From: PALSA-693 sp963834725
GTDB lineage: Bacteria; Actinomycetota; Acidimicrobiia; Acidimicrobiales; Palsa-688
Direction: 5' to 3'
Assembly: GCA_963834725.1 (NCBI GenBank)
Contig: CAWICN010000001.1
Location: 3,348,001 to 3,412,000 of the forward strand
Length of the DNA: 64,000 nt
Each line of letters starts with the position of its first letter. Within the stretch, counting starts at the first letter, position 1. The translations under genes and the position numbers were made by a program. The notes beneath the pieces are model-generated. The model had not been told where the DNA came from, did no database searches, and was given only the letters and a program-made list of their open reading frames with translations. Below, piece by piece: positions 54,835 to 63,327 of the stretch.

Positions 54835-55356
54835 ATGATCACCGTACTCAACCCGAGCTACGACCAACGGGCGACGACCAAGGTGGCGCTACCGGCCCGA
54901 CCACCCGTACTCCAGGGCGCGAGGGTTGGAATGCTGTCCAACGGCAAGGTCGGCACCCGGACCTATTTCGACCACCTCGAACGGCTCGTCCGGGAGCAGT
55001 GGGATGTCGCCGACGTGGTCCGGCGGACCAAGAGCAACTACTCGGCGCCGGCCGAGGCGGCCCTGATCCAGGAGGCGCTCGAATGGGAGGTGATGTTCGC
55101 CGGCGTCGGGGATTGAGGCAGTTGCTCGTCGTGCAGTCTGCACGACGCCGTGGCCGCCGAGCATGTCGGTACGCCGTCGATTGCCGTGATGACCGATGCG
55201 TTCGTATCGGGCGCGACGCTGATGGCGAGCACCCTTGGGCACCCCGGCTACCCTTTCGCCGTCATCAGGCACCCGATCGCCTCGGCGACCGACCGTGAGC
55301 TGCTCAGACAGGCCCGCTCGACGATCGAGCAGGCGTCCCGGCTCCTCCGCCTCTGA
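54835..55356 (+). CDS. UGSC-family selenoprotein (in-frame TGA = selenocysteine 94)
   Basis: Read from ATG 54835 (behind GAGGAGTCCTC), the frame meets TGA at 55114-55116 after MFAGVGD and continues open to TGA 55354-55356, giving 173 residues. The recoded site reads GVGD-U-GSC-SSCSLHDA, which is the U-G-S-C signature of the UGSC (seleno)protein family. The continuation (EHVGTPSIAVMTDAFVSGATLMASTLGHPGYPFAVIRHPIAS) is plainly coding. A SECIS-like hairpin starts 10 bases after the TGA. UGSC plus the nearby Cys pairs (SCSSC) suggest redox or thiol chemistry at a substrate. Sec requires SelA/B/C/D, which are not in this window. Confidence 0.88.
55127..55147 (+). promoter_or_regulatory. bacterial SECIS element
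   Basis: Perfect 9-bp stem CGTCGTGCA / TGCACGACG with loop GTC, starting 10 bases after the in-frame TGA. The apical GUC-UGCAC closely resembles the E. coli fdhF SECIS apex, and the spacing fits known bacterial SECIS elements, which sit just behind the UGA inside the coding region and bind SelB. Confidence 0.85.
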
Positions 55357-55411
55357 GGGAGAACCTGTAGCAGTATGACCGGGCGGACCCGACAGCCTTG
55401 ACTTGTCGACC

Positions 55412-56636
55412 TTACTGGGCCGGTACAGGTTTGACTTCTTCGAGCCCGTAAACCCGCGCCGCGTTGGCGTACAGCAATTTGCGTAGGACGTCCTCGGGCA
55501 GGCTCGACAGGTTGGACTCGATCACGTTCTTGGGGCTGTCGGTGTAGGACGCCGGTCCGGGGGCGAGGCACGTGGGATGCGGAAAGTCGCTCTCGAACAT
55601 CACGTTATCCTGCAGCGCTACGACGAGCTTGCACAATGACTCGCGTTCGAACCAGAACGTTGCGTATACCTGCCGCTTGAAGTACTCGCTCGGCATCATC
55701 CGCTCCGGGTAGGACCGAGCCGCCCCGGTATTGAGCCACTGCCAGTCCATGGTCTCCAGCAGATAGGGCACGTAACCGAAACCGCTTTCGACAGACACGA
55801 AGTTGAGCTGCGGGAACCGCTCTAACAGGCCCGACAGGCACAGGTCGACGATGGCGCTGGAGTTGCTCATGAGGCCGAGGGTCGTGAACTTGACGAAGTC
55901 CGCCCGCGCGTTGCCGTGCTCGCGGTCGATGTCAAAGAGCGCAGGACGTTCACGCGGACGGTCCTGCGGCGGTGGCGTCACGCCGAAGCCGACGTGGAAG
56001 TTGATCGCGATCCCCATGTCCTGCGCGGTCGAGTAGATCGGGTCCCAGTGGTGGTCGCGCATGGGCGGCATGCCGGCCTTTTCCGGCGCATTGGCGAAGA
56101 GCACCCCGCGATGGCCGAGCTCAATGCAACGATGCATCTCTTCGACCGAGGCGTCGACATCCCAGAATGGCAGGGCCATAACCGGGATGAAGCGGCCCGG
56201 CGCGGCGGCCGACCACTCAGAGAGGAAATCGTTGTATGCCTGCACGCACGCCAGGTGGAACTCCGGGTCGGGTACCTGCAGGAGGCTCTGGATGAAGAAC
56301 CCGAGGATGTTCGGGTACAGCACCTGGGCGGCGATCCCGAACTCGTCGAGCTTCTTGGCCCGAGCTACCGGGTCGTACATCGCCGGGTCGACGTCGTCCT
56401 GTACCAGCGGGTGGGCAGGCATGTACTCGCGGTAGCCGGCGACCGAGAACGACCACGCCGCGCTCGACCCTTCGGTCGCCGACCAGCCAGTATTCGGTGC
56501 CTCGCTGTTCGTCCAGTTCGATTCTCGGCATCACGTCGGCCCACTTCTTCGGCAGGCGTTTCTTCCAGAGATCGGGGGGCTCGCTCACGTGACTGTCAGT
56601 GTCGATAACCGGTATCCGCTCAGCTATAGCCGACAT
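55412..56636 (-). pseudogene. amidohydrolase (PF04909 type), one frameshift
   Basis: Metal-dependent hydrolase/decarboxylase fold. The N-terminal part (ATG 56636: IPVIDTDSHVSEPPDLWKKRLP, with DxDxH) is in one frame. The rest (from about 56445: REYMPAHP, QVLYPNILGFFIQSLLQVPDPEF, INFHVGFGV, FESDFPHPT, YANAARVYGLEEV) is in another. The shift lies near 56458, between DRRVERG and WSFSVAGYREY. All expected domain parts are present, so a recent mutation or a sequencing error is equally likely. If intact it would be about 407 residues. Confidence 0.8.
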
Positions 56637-56796
56637 GCCCTCATTCTGTCACTCTTCGGCCAGCTCTGCTCGGCCGCGTCCCCGCTCAACGATCACAGCC
56701 GGCAGCACACCGGCGCCGAGTAGCAGGCAGCACGAGTTCGACGTCCGCCTCGCCATCGGGCATGCTGGCCGGGTCTTGAATCTGGGAGGAGCCGCG

Positions 56797-57753
56797 ATGC
56801 CGGATGCGCCGTCCGAAGAAATGGTCCTCGGTTGGTTCGACCAACTGTCGAACTGGGGGCGCTGGGGTGAGGACGATCAGCTGGGAACGGCGAACCACAT
56901 CACTCCGGCTCACCGCATCGGTGCCGCCGAGCTGGTACGGGAAGGTCTATCCGTATCCTGCAGCTGGGACATCCGCACCGGGTCGCAGCCAGGCGCCACC
57001 GTCGAGAACCAGCGGTACATGTTGTCGACAGGGCTTGGAGTGGGCGAGGAGGGCCGCAGGGGCCTTATCGGTGGCGGGCGGGCAGGCGGCGCCCAGGAGT
57101 TCATCGGGATGGTGTTCCACGGCCTTGATGTCACGCACCTCGACTCGCTGGCGCACATCTTCTGGGACGGCAAGCTCTACGGCGGCAAGCCGGCCTCAAT
57201 GGTGTCCGATCGCCAGGGGGCCCTCGCGCACGACGTGCTCGCCGTTAGCCAGGGGATCTCGACTCGTGGCGTACTTCTTGACATCGCCCGCCTGCGCGGG
57301 GTCGACGTGCTTGATGCCGACGACCATGTCTTTCCCCAGGACCTCGAAGCCGCCGAGCAGGCCGCCGGGATACATGTTGGGCGGGGCGATGTGCTGCTGA
57401 TGCGTACGGGCGAGAGCGGCGCCCGCCGGCAGGCCGGCCGCAATTACAGCGCCAACAAGCCTCGCTCGGGCTTCCAGGCCGCCTGTCTGCCGTGGCTTCA
57501 CGAGAGAGGCGTCGCTGTGCTCGCCTCCGACGTCGCGCAGGATCCAACACCCACGGGCTACCGGACGGTCAGCATGCCGATTCATATGGTCGGCATTGTC
57601 GCCATGGGCCTTTGGCTCATCGACAACTGCCAGCTCGAGGACCTGGCCGAAACGTGCGCCCGCCTCAACCGATGGGAGTTCCAGTTCGCCCTGGCCCCCA
57701 TTCGGTTTCAAGGCGTCACCGGCAGCCCGGTCAACCCGCTCGCCATCTTCTGA
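56797..57753 (+). CDS. cyclase-family (kynurenine formamidase-like) hydrolase, copy B
   Basis: A 318-residue protein starts at ATG 56797 behind GGGAGGA. It opens with NWGRWGEDDQLGTANHITPAHRI, has the metal site THLDSLAHIFWDGKLYGG, then GVLLDIARLRGVDVLD, GDVLLMRTGESG and ends VNPLAIF, like copy A (37457), whose end reads VNPQAIK. Overall identity seems modest. It is presumed to hydrolyse an amide or lactone with a bound divalent metal. It lies 34 bases before the small Rossmann-like gene. Confidence 0.85.
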   Translation: MPDAPSEEMVLGWFDQLSNWGRWGEDDQLGTANHITPAHRIGAAELVREGLSVSCSWDIRTGSQPGATVENQRYMLSTGLGVGEEGRRGLIGGGRAGGAQEFIGMVFHGLDVTHLDSLAHIFWDGKLYGGKPASMVSDRQGALAHDVLAVSQGISTRGVLLDIARLRGVDVLDADDHVFPQDLEAAEQAAGIHVGRGDVLLMRTGESGARRQAGRNYSANKPRSGFQAACLPWLHERGVAVLASDVAQDPTPTGYRTVSMPIHMVGIVAMGLWLIDNCQLEDLAETCARLNRWEFQFALAPIRFQGVTGSPVNPLAIF

Positions 57754-57787
57754 CACCGCTCCTGATTCCGGATAAAGACTGGTCACC

Positions 57788-58273
57788 GTGGCTGTCCCTA
57801 TCGACGTCCCGGTCCTCGTCGTAGGCCAGGGCCCCGCGCCTCTCACAGTGGCCAAGATGCTCTCCGGTCGCGGCGTTCCCTGTCTGCTCGCCGGCCACAC
57901 CGTCCTGCCCGAGGCCGCTCCGGCCGCGCTCGGGTCATCCGCGCTCGATGTGCTCAAAGCGTACGGTTTGCTCGACATTCTTCACCCCTACCTCGAGCGC
58001 AATGGCGCGTCGGTGACGATCTCGCCTGACGTCTACGAGAGTGTCGTCAAACACCACTGCGTCGCAGACGTCAACGTGATTGTCTACGACGAGGTCGCGA
58101 TCGTCGACTGCGTCTCCGGCCCATCGGGCGTCGAAGCAGTCATGACGCATGAGCGAAGCTGGTGGGAAGTCCGCGCCGCCCAACTGGTGGATGGTTCGGA
58201 CTTGCCCACGTCGTTGCCCGATGCGATCGTCACCGCCGCCGATCTCGTCGACCGCTTGCTCAGCCCCGATTAG
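57788..58273 (+). CDS. small Rossmann-like protein of unknown function
   Basis: A 161-residue protein starts at GTG 57788. The N-terminus VPVLVVGQGPAPLTVAKMLSGRGVPCLLAG is a nucleotide-binding-like beta-alpha-beta with GxGxxxxxxA, as in FAD/NAD-binding enzymes. The rest lacks the further cofactor motifs of an oxidoreductase, so it may be an accessory or degenerate protein. It follows the cyclase on the same strand and is convergent with the double CoA-transferase. Confidence 0.65.
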   Translation: MAVPIDVPVLVVGQGPAPLTVAKMLSGRGVPCLLAGHTVLPEAAPAALGSSALDVLKAYGLLDILHPYLERNGASVTISPDVYESVVKHHCVADVNVIVYDEVAIVDCVSGPSGVEAVMTHERSWWEVRAAQLVDGSDLPTSLPDAIVTAADLVDRLLSPD

Positions 58274-58293
58274 CCCGCTCGACTGGTCACCCG

Positions 58294-60777
58294 TCAGCCG
58301 CAAGCACCGCTGGAGAGGACCGCGACGACCTGATCGTCGTCCAGCCCCAGGATCTCGTTCAGCACCATGTAGGTGTGCTCACCCAGGCACGGGGCGGGCC
58401 GACGGGGCCCATTGTCGTACCCGAGGATCCTGAACTGATGCCCTTCGTAGGGGACCTCGCCCATCTCGGGATGCTCGAGCCGGCGGAAGAACTCCCTATG
58501 AGCCAGCTGGGGATCGAGCTGATGGTCACTCGACCGCTGCACCATGCCCGCGGGCACGCCGGCCTCCTGGAGCCGGGCCATGAGGTCGAGGGGTTCGTGC
58601 TGCACCGTAAACGCAGCCAGCTCGCGGTCGATCAGATCGGTGTTGCTCAAGCGACCGGCCGCCGTGTCGAGCTTCGTGTCGGCGGCCCAAGCCGGGTCGC
58701 CGAGAACCCGTCTCAGGACCCGCCACTGCTCGTCGTCCTCGACCTCGATGGCGCACCACTCGTCGATCCCGGCGCAGGGATAGACGTCGTGAGGCGCGTG
58801 CGACGGGTGGGCGTTTCCGTTGCGGCGGGCGCTGGTCCCCGAAACCTGGACATCGAGAAGCTGCGGAGCGATGAAATGCAGCGCCGATTCCATCTGGGCC
58901 TGGTCGATGAACTGACCCTCACCGGTGCGCCGGCGGTGGTCCAGTGCCGCCAGCAGGGCGGTCGTCAGAAATCGTGGCGCGATCGTGTCGGTATAGGCGT
59001 TGAAGGGGCCACCCGGCGGGCGGTCATCCCAGCCGGTGATCTCGAAGAAGCCGCTGATCGAAGCGGCGTGGTACCCGTAACCGGCCAGCCGGGCCGCCGG
59101 TCCGGACTGGCCGAGGAGGCAGGTGGTGGCCATGACGATCCCGGGGTTGAGGCCGCGTGCGGTCTCGTACCCGAGACCGAGCTCGTTCATCGTGCCAGCG
59201 GTGAACGAGTCGAGGGCGATGTCGCACCAGGCCAGCAGCCGGCGGGCGACAGCGTGGCCCTCGGGGTGCTTGAGGTTGAGCTGCAGGGACAACTTCGAGG
59301 TGTTGAAGGACGCGAAGAACTGGCAGCGGTTGATCCCCGGCACGCCGTCCTTGAACGGCCCGACCAGGCGCAGCCGGTCAGGCGGGTTGTCGCATTCGAC
59401 GTGCACGACGGTCGCCCCGTGGTCGGCCAATGCCTTGGCCGTGATCGGGCCGACGCCGATCCACGAGAAATCCGCGACCCTGACGCCCTCGAGCGGCAGG
59501 CGTTCGCGGCCGGGACGGGATCGATCGCCATCGGGCCCGGACAGATCTGGATCGGTCTGGGCCGGACCGGTCCGGGTGTCGGTCGAGAGCAGCTCGGCGG
59601 TGTGCTCGCCGATGTCCGGGGCCGGTCGATGCCACGCGACCGGTGTGCGAGACGCCTTGACGAAGGCGCCAGGCGTCCTGAGGGTCCGACGACTGGGCAA
59701 TCGCAGCTCATCCCAGTAATGGCGCGCTTCCAACTGCCCCAACTGGAGGACATCGGCGACGGTGTTGACCGGCGCCAACGTGATCCCCCGGGCGATGCCT
59801 CCTTCGAACAGCTCGGCCTTGGGGAGACGGCGGGTGAAGTTGGTGATCGCCTCGCGCACCTCTGGAAGCGTGTACGTGAGCGACTCCGCCGTGAGCATCC
59901 GGGTCTCGTAGGTCGTCCAATCCTCGCCGGCCGCCCACTCCTCGCTCACCGACCCGGTCTCCACCATCCACGGGACCAGCCCGACCAGCAGGGCCGAGGT
60001 GGAGATCAGACACACCTCACCATCGGCGCACGGGTACACCAGCGGGGTGACCAACGTGCTCAGCTGCAGATCGGTCCCGTTGCGCTCGATGTCCCGCCCG
60101 TCGATGGCGTGCGAGATCATGGCATTGAGGCCGGTCCAGAAGACCGCTGCCTGGACCGACACGTCGACGAACTGAGCTTCTCCGGTCGCCTGCCGGCGGG
60201 CGTGGGCGACCAGGGCGCCGAGCGCCGACTCGGCGGCGGCGTGGAGCCACGTCTGCGGCACCGTGATGCGCACCGGGCGCCGGTCGCGATCTCCGTTGAG
60301 CGCCATGGACCCCCCCATCGCGGCCAGGGTAAGGTCGGTCGCTCGGTAGCCGGCGTAGGGTCCGGTTTGACCGAACGGCGACAGGGCCACATAGACGAGG
60401 TCAGGCCGCACCGAGCGGAGAGCCTCGTAACCGAGCCCTTGCCGATCCATCACCCCGGGGCCGGCGTTCTCGATGAGGAAGTCGGCGCCGGCGACCAAGG
60501 CGAGGAGATCAGCGCGACCGCCCGTCTCGACCAGGTCGAGGACGACACTGCGCTTACCCCGATTGAACGCCTGGAAGGACAAGCTGGCCGAGCCGGCCGG
60601 CTCATCGACGGCACAGGGCTCCTCGAACCGGGCCGGGGAACCACCCGGTGGCTCCACCTTGATCACGTCGGCGCCCAGGCCGGCCAGGACGAACCCGGCC
60701 AGGTCGGCGCGACCGTCCGTCAGATCCACGACCCGGTACGGCTCGAGCATGGAATTCGGCATGCGCTCATTATCCAC
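58294..60777 (-). CDS. tandem (double) CaiB/BaiF CoA-transferase
   Basis: The 827-residue protein is two family III CoA-transferases in one chain. Half 1 (about 1-395) has VVDLTDGRADLAGFVLAGLGADVIKVEPPGG, VALSPFGQTGPYAGYRATDLTLAAMGG and the active-site-like GEAQFVDVSVQAA. Half 2 (about 430-827) has VRVADFSWIGVGPITAKALADHGATVVHVE, NLKHPEGHAVARRLL, GQFIDQAQMESALHF. Family III enzymes work as interlocked dimers, so the fusion may be a pre-formed heterodimer. GTG 60777 lies 6 bases after the quinone oxidoreductase stop; ATG 60762 is an alternative. Confidence 0.9.
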   Translation of the reverse strand: MDNERMPNSMLEPYRVVDLTDGRADLAGFVLAGLGADVIKVEPPGGSPARFEEPCAVDEPAGSASLSFQAFNRGKRSVVLDLVETGGRADLLALVAGADFLIENAGPGVMDRQGLGYEALRSVRPDLVYVALSPFGQTGPYAGYRATDLTLAAMGGSMALNGDRDRRPVRITVPQTWLHAAAESALGALVAHARRQATGEAQFVDVSVQAAVFWTGLNAMISHAIDGRDIERNGTDLQLSTLVTPLVYPCADGEVCLISTSALLVGLVPWMVETGSVSEEWAAGEDWTTYETRMLTAESLTYTLPEVREAITNFTRRLPKAELFEGGIARGITLAPVNTVADVLQLGQLEARHYWDELRLPSRRTLRTPGAFVKASRTPVAWHRPAPDIGEHTAELLSTDTRTGPAQTDPDLSGPDGDRSRPGRERLPLEGVRVADFSWIGVGPITAKALADHGATVVHVECDNPPDRLRLVGPFKDGVPGINRCQFFASFNTSKLSLQLNLKHPEGHAVARRLLAWCDIALDSFTAGTMNELGLGYETARGLNPGIVMATTCLLGQSGPAARLAGYGYHAASISGFFEITGWDDRPPGGPFNAYTDTIAPRFLTTALLAALDHRRRTGEGQFIDQAQMESALHFIAPQLLDVQVSGTSARRNGNAHPSHAPHDVYPCAGIDEWCAIEVEDDEQWRVLRRVLGDPAWAADTKLDTAAGRLSNTDLIDRELAAFTVQHEPLDLMARLQEAGVPAGMVQRSSDHQLDPQLAHREFFRRLEHPEMGEVPYEGHQFRILGYDNGPRRPAPCLGEHTYMVLNEILGLDDDQVVAVLSSGACG

Positions 60778-60783
60778 GCCCCG

Positions 60784-61761
60784 TCAGCCGACGGTGACCA
60801 CCACCCTGCCGGTCGCCCGCCGCGTCGCCAGTTCGGCGAGGGCGTCGCTGGCCCGCTCGAGGGGGTAAGTGGCCGACACGTACGGCCGGAGTTGACCATC
60901 GCGCCACAAGGCGCCCAGCTCGTCGAGGACGCGCTGACGGTGGGCGGGGTGGCGCGCCGCGAACGCACCCCAGAATACGCCCACCACTTGACACCCCCGT
61001 AGCAACGGAAGGTTGAGTGGGATACGGGGGATTTCCCCGGCTGCGAAGCCGATGACGAGGTACCGGCCGTCCCACGCGGTGGCTCGCAGGGCCGGTTCCG
61101 CGTACTTCCCGCCCACGGGGTCGTACACCACGTCGGCGCCGGCGCCCCCGGTCAGGTCTCTGAGGGCGGTCTTCAGGTCTTCGGTGTCGTAGTTGATCGT
61201 GGCATCGGCACCGCGTTGGCGGCAGAGCTCGAGCTTCTCATCGGTCGACGCGGCGGCGATCACCCGGGCGCCCATGACCCGTCCGAGGTCGACCGCGGCC
61301 AAGCCCACACCTCCCGCGGCGCCGAGCACCGCCAGGGTCTCGCCGACCTGCAGGTGGGCCCGGTCTTTGAGCGCGTGGTACGCGGTGCCGTAGGCGTAGA
61401 ACAGCCCGGACGCCTCGATGAGGTCCACCCCGGCGGGGACGGGCGTCAGCGCAGCAGCCGGGACCGCCACCTGCTCGGTGAGCCCACCGGTGGTGGTCGA
61501 GACGATGACCGGGTCACCCACGGCCACCCCGTCGACGCCGAGCCCGACACTCTGCACCAGCCCGGCCACCTCGCCGCCAGGGATGAACGGCACCGACGCT
61601 TTGTACTGGTAGAGGTCCTGGATCATCAAGACGTCGGTGAAGTTGATGGAACACGCTTTGACATCGATGACCGCTTGGCCGTGGCCCGCCACCGGGGCAT
61701 CGACGTCGGACAACTCCAGCAGCTCAGGGCCGCCGAACCTGGTGCACATGACCGCTTTCAC
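60784..61761 (-). CDS. quinone oxidoreductase / MDR-family dehydrogenase
   Basis: A 325-residue zinc-independent MDR enzyme. It has PGGEVAGLVQSVGLGVDGVAVGDPVI, the NADPH-binding AVLGAAGGVGLAAVDLGRVMGARVIAAASTDEKLELCRQRGAD and GADVVYDPVGGKYAEPAL. The zinc-binding Cys/His set of alcohol dehydrogenases is absent, as in QOR/acrylyl-CoA reductase types. The start is GTG 61761 or ATG 61749. It lies directly before the double CoA-transferase as an operon and divergent from the SDR. Confidence 0.85.
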   Translation of the reverse strand: MKAVMCTRFGGPELLELSDVDAPVAGHGQAVIDVKACSINFTDVLMIQDLYQYKASVPFIPGGEVAGLVQSVGLGVDGVAVGDPVIVSTTTGGLTEQVAVPAAALTPVPAGVDLIEASGLFYAYGTAYHALKDRAHLQVGETLAVLGAAGGVGLAAVDLGRVMGARVIAAASTDEKLELCRQRGADATINYDTEDLKTALRDLTGGAGADVVYDPVGGKYAEPALRATAWDGRYLVIGFAAGEIPRIPLNLPLLRGCQVVGVFWGAFAARHPAHRQRVLDELGALWRDGQLRPYVSATYPLERASDALAELATRRATGRVVVTVG

Positions 61762-61960
61762 GAGCCGAGACCCTATGCCTTCGCGGCGCCGAAGGCACAG
61801 AAGGTCTGCTGCCGCATCGGGGCCTCGTGGCCCGAGGTGCCGAGAAACTGTGGGGCCGGCCGGTCCTTTTGGGCTCGAGGGACAGTTCGTCGATCGGGCC
61901 CGGCAACGGGCTGGCCGTGACCTTTGTGCGTCAGCAGCCCCGATAGGCATGCTATGGGCC
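61762..61960. promoter_or_regulatory. divergent promoter region of the oxidoreductase and SDR genes
   Basis: About 200 bases separate the starts of the minus-strand oxidoreductase operon and the plus-strand SDR. No clear operator was recognised. Shared control of the two units is plausible. Confidence 0.4.
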
Positions 61961-62737
61961 ATGTCAACCTTTCCCCTGCCTTACGCCAGCACCGAGCTGA
62001 CCGGCCAGGTCGCTCTCGTCACCGGGGCAACCAGCGGGTTGGGCCGGCGTTTCGCCCTCACCCTCGCCGCCGCCGGTGCGTCTGTCGTGGCGTCCGGCCG
62101 GCGGGCCGAGCGTCTGGACGAGTTGGTGGCGGAGATCCGCGCCAACGGTGGGCAGGCGGCGGCCGCCGTGCTCGACGTCACCGATCCTGCCTCGATCGTT
62201 GCGGCCGTCGACGCCGCCGAGACGGCGTTCGGGACAGTGACGATCCTCGTGAATAACGCCGGCATTCCCGACGCCCAGCGCGCTCACCGAATGTCGCTCG
62301 AACTGATCGACCAGGTGATCGACACCAACCTGCGCGGCCCTTACCTCCTGGCCACGGAGGTAGCCCGACGGCTGATCGCTGCAGAGCTCCCCGGCCGGAT
62401 GGTCAACGTCTCCTCCATGGGGGCGTACTCCTACGGCGGCAACGGCGCCGCCCTGTACTCGATCACCAAGGCGGCGGTCAACCGGATGACCGAGGCGCTG
62501 TCCGTCGAGTGGGCGAGATTCGGGATCAACGTCAACGGCATCGCGCCGGGCGCCTTCAACTCCGAGATGATGGAAGGCATGATCTCCCGGGTCGGTGAGA
62601 TCAGTGACGCCTTCCCCCGCAAGCGCATGGGGGACCCGGCGCAACTCGACAGCACGCTGCTCTACCTGGTTGCTCCGTCCTCCGAGTTCGTGACGGGAAC
62701 GATCTGCAAGGTCGACGACGGACAGGGAGCTCATTAG
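61961..62737 (+). CDS. short-chain dehydrogenase/reductase (SDR)
   Basis: A 258-residue classical SDR with the cofactor motif VTGATSGLGRRFAL, NNAG in VTILVNNAGI, catalytic Ser in VNVSSMGAYS and YSITKAAV (Tyr/Lys). The start is ATG 61961, with ATG 61949 as an alternative. The fold reduces or oxidises alcohols or ketones with NAD(P). It is convergent with the RRM gene, with 2 bases between stops. Confidence 0.9.
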   Translation: MSTFPLPYASTELTGQVALVTGATSGLGRRFALTLAAAGASVVASGRRAERLDELVAEIRANGGQAAAAVLDVTDPASIVAAVDAAETAFGTVTILVNNAGIPDAQRAHRMSLELIDQVIDTNLRGPYLLATEVARRLIAAELPGRMVNVSSMGAYSYGGNGAALYSITKAAVNRMTEALSVEWARFGINVNGIAPGAFNSEMMEGMISRVGEISDAFPRKRMGDPAQLDSTLLYLVAPSSEFVTGTICKVDDGQGAH

Positions 62738-62739
62738 CC

Positions 62740-63039
62740 CTAGCGATCACGCCGTCCGCCACGACTCCGACCACCGCCCCCTCCGCTCGACCTCTCCTGG
62801 GCCTCATTCACCCGGAGGGGCCGGCCGTCCAAAATGGTGCCATCCAACTGCCTGGCTGCGGTCTCTGCCATCTCGGGGTTGCCCATGGTGACGAAAGCGA
62901 ACCCGCGAGGTTGGCCGCTCTCGCGGTCGGTGGGCATCGCGACCTCGCGGACCTCCCCGAATGTCGCGAAGAGCGTCTCTACCGCCTCCGGTGTGGTGCT
63001 GAACGAGAGGTTGCCGACATAGAGCTTGTTGGAGACCAT
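62740..63039 (-). CDS. RRM-type RNA-binding protein
   Basis: A 99-residue protein starts at ATG 63039 behind GGGAGGACCAG. One RNA recognition motif has RNP2 KLYVGNL and RNP1 GFAFVTM, followed by a Gly/Arg tail (SSGGGGGRSRGGRRDR). It resembles cold-inducible glycine-rich RNA-binding proteins. It is probably cytosolic and stress-linked. Confidence 0.9.
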   Translation of the reverse strand: MVSNKLYVGNLSFSTTPEAVETLFATFGEVREVAMPTDRESGQPRGFAFVTMGNPEMAETAARQLDGTILDGRPLRVNEAQERSSGGGGGRSRGGRRDR

Positions 63040-63327
63040 CTGGTCCTCCCGTTGAGGGGGATGAGTATGCGGCCACCGTATCAGCCATTGGGTCGGGGTC
63101 AGCCGCCGACGGGGAGCGAAGGAACCACCCTTTCCGAGCCAAGTCCTTCGGCGTCGAGGCGATTGGGCCACGGGAACGTCGACGAGTCGGTAGTAGCCGA
63201 GGCCGCAGCGGTCATCCACGACAGCAGCGATCTGGCGACCCTCGGCGGCCGCATATACAGTGCTCTGGAGTCCAGTTCCTGTGCAGACTCCTGGTTGGAC
63301 GGAGGTCACGATGCAGGGGGTTAAGAA

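Noticed and set aside
58162..61002. Very long plus-strand open frame antisense to the double CoA-transferase
   Set aside because: It has no family motif, its amino-acid make-up is typical of a GC-bias shadow, and the minus strand encodes a clear enzyme over the same bases.
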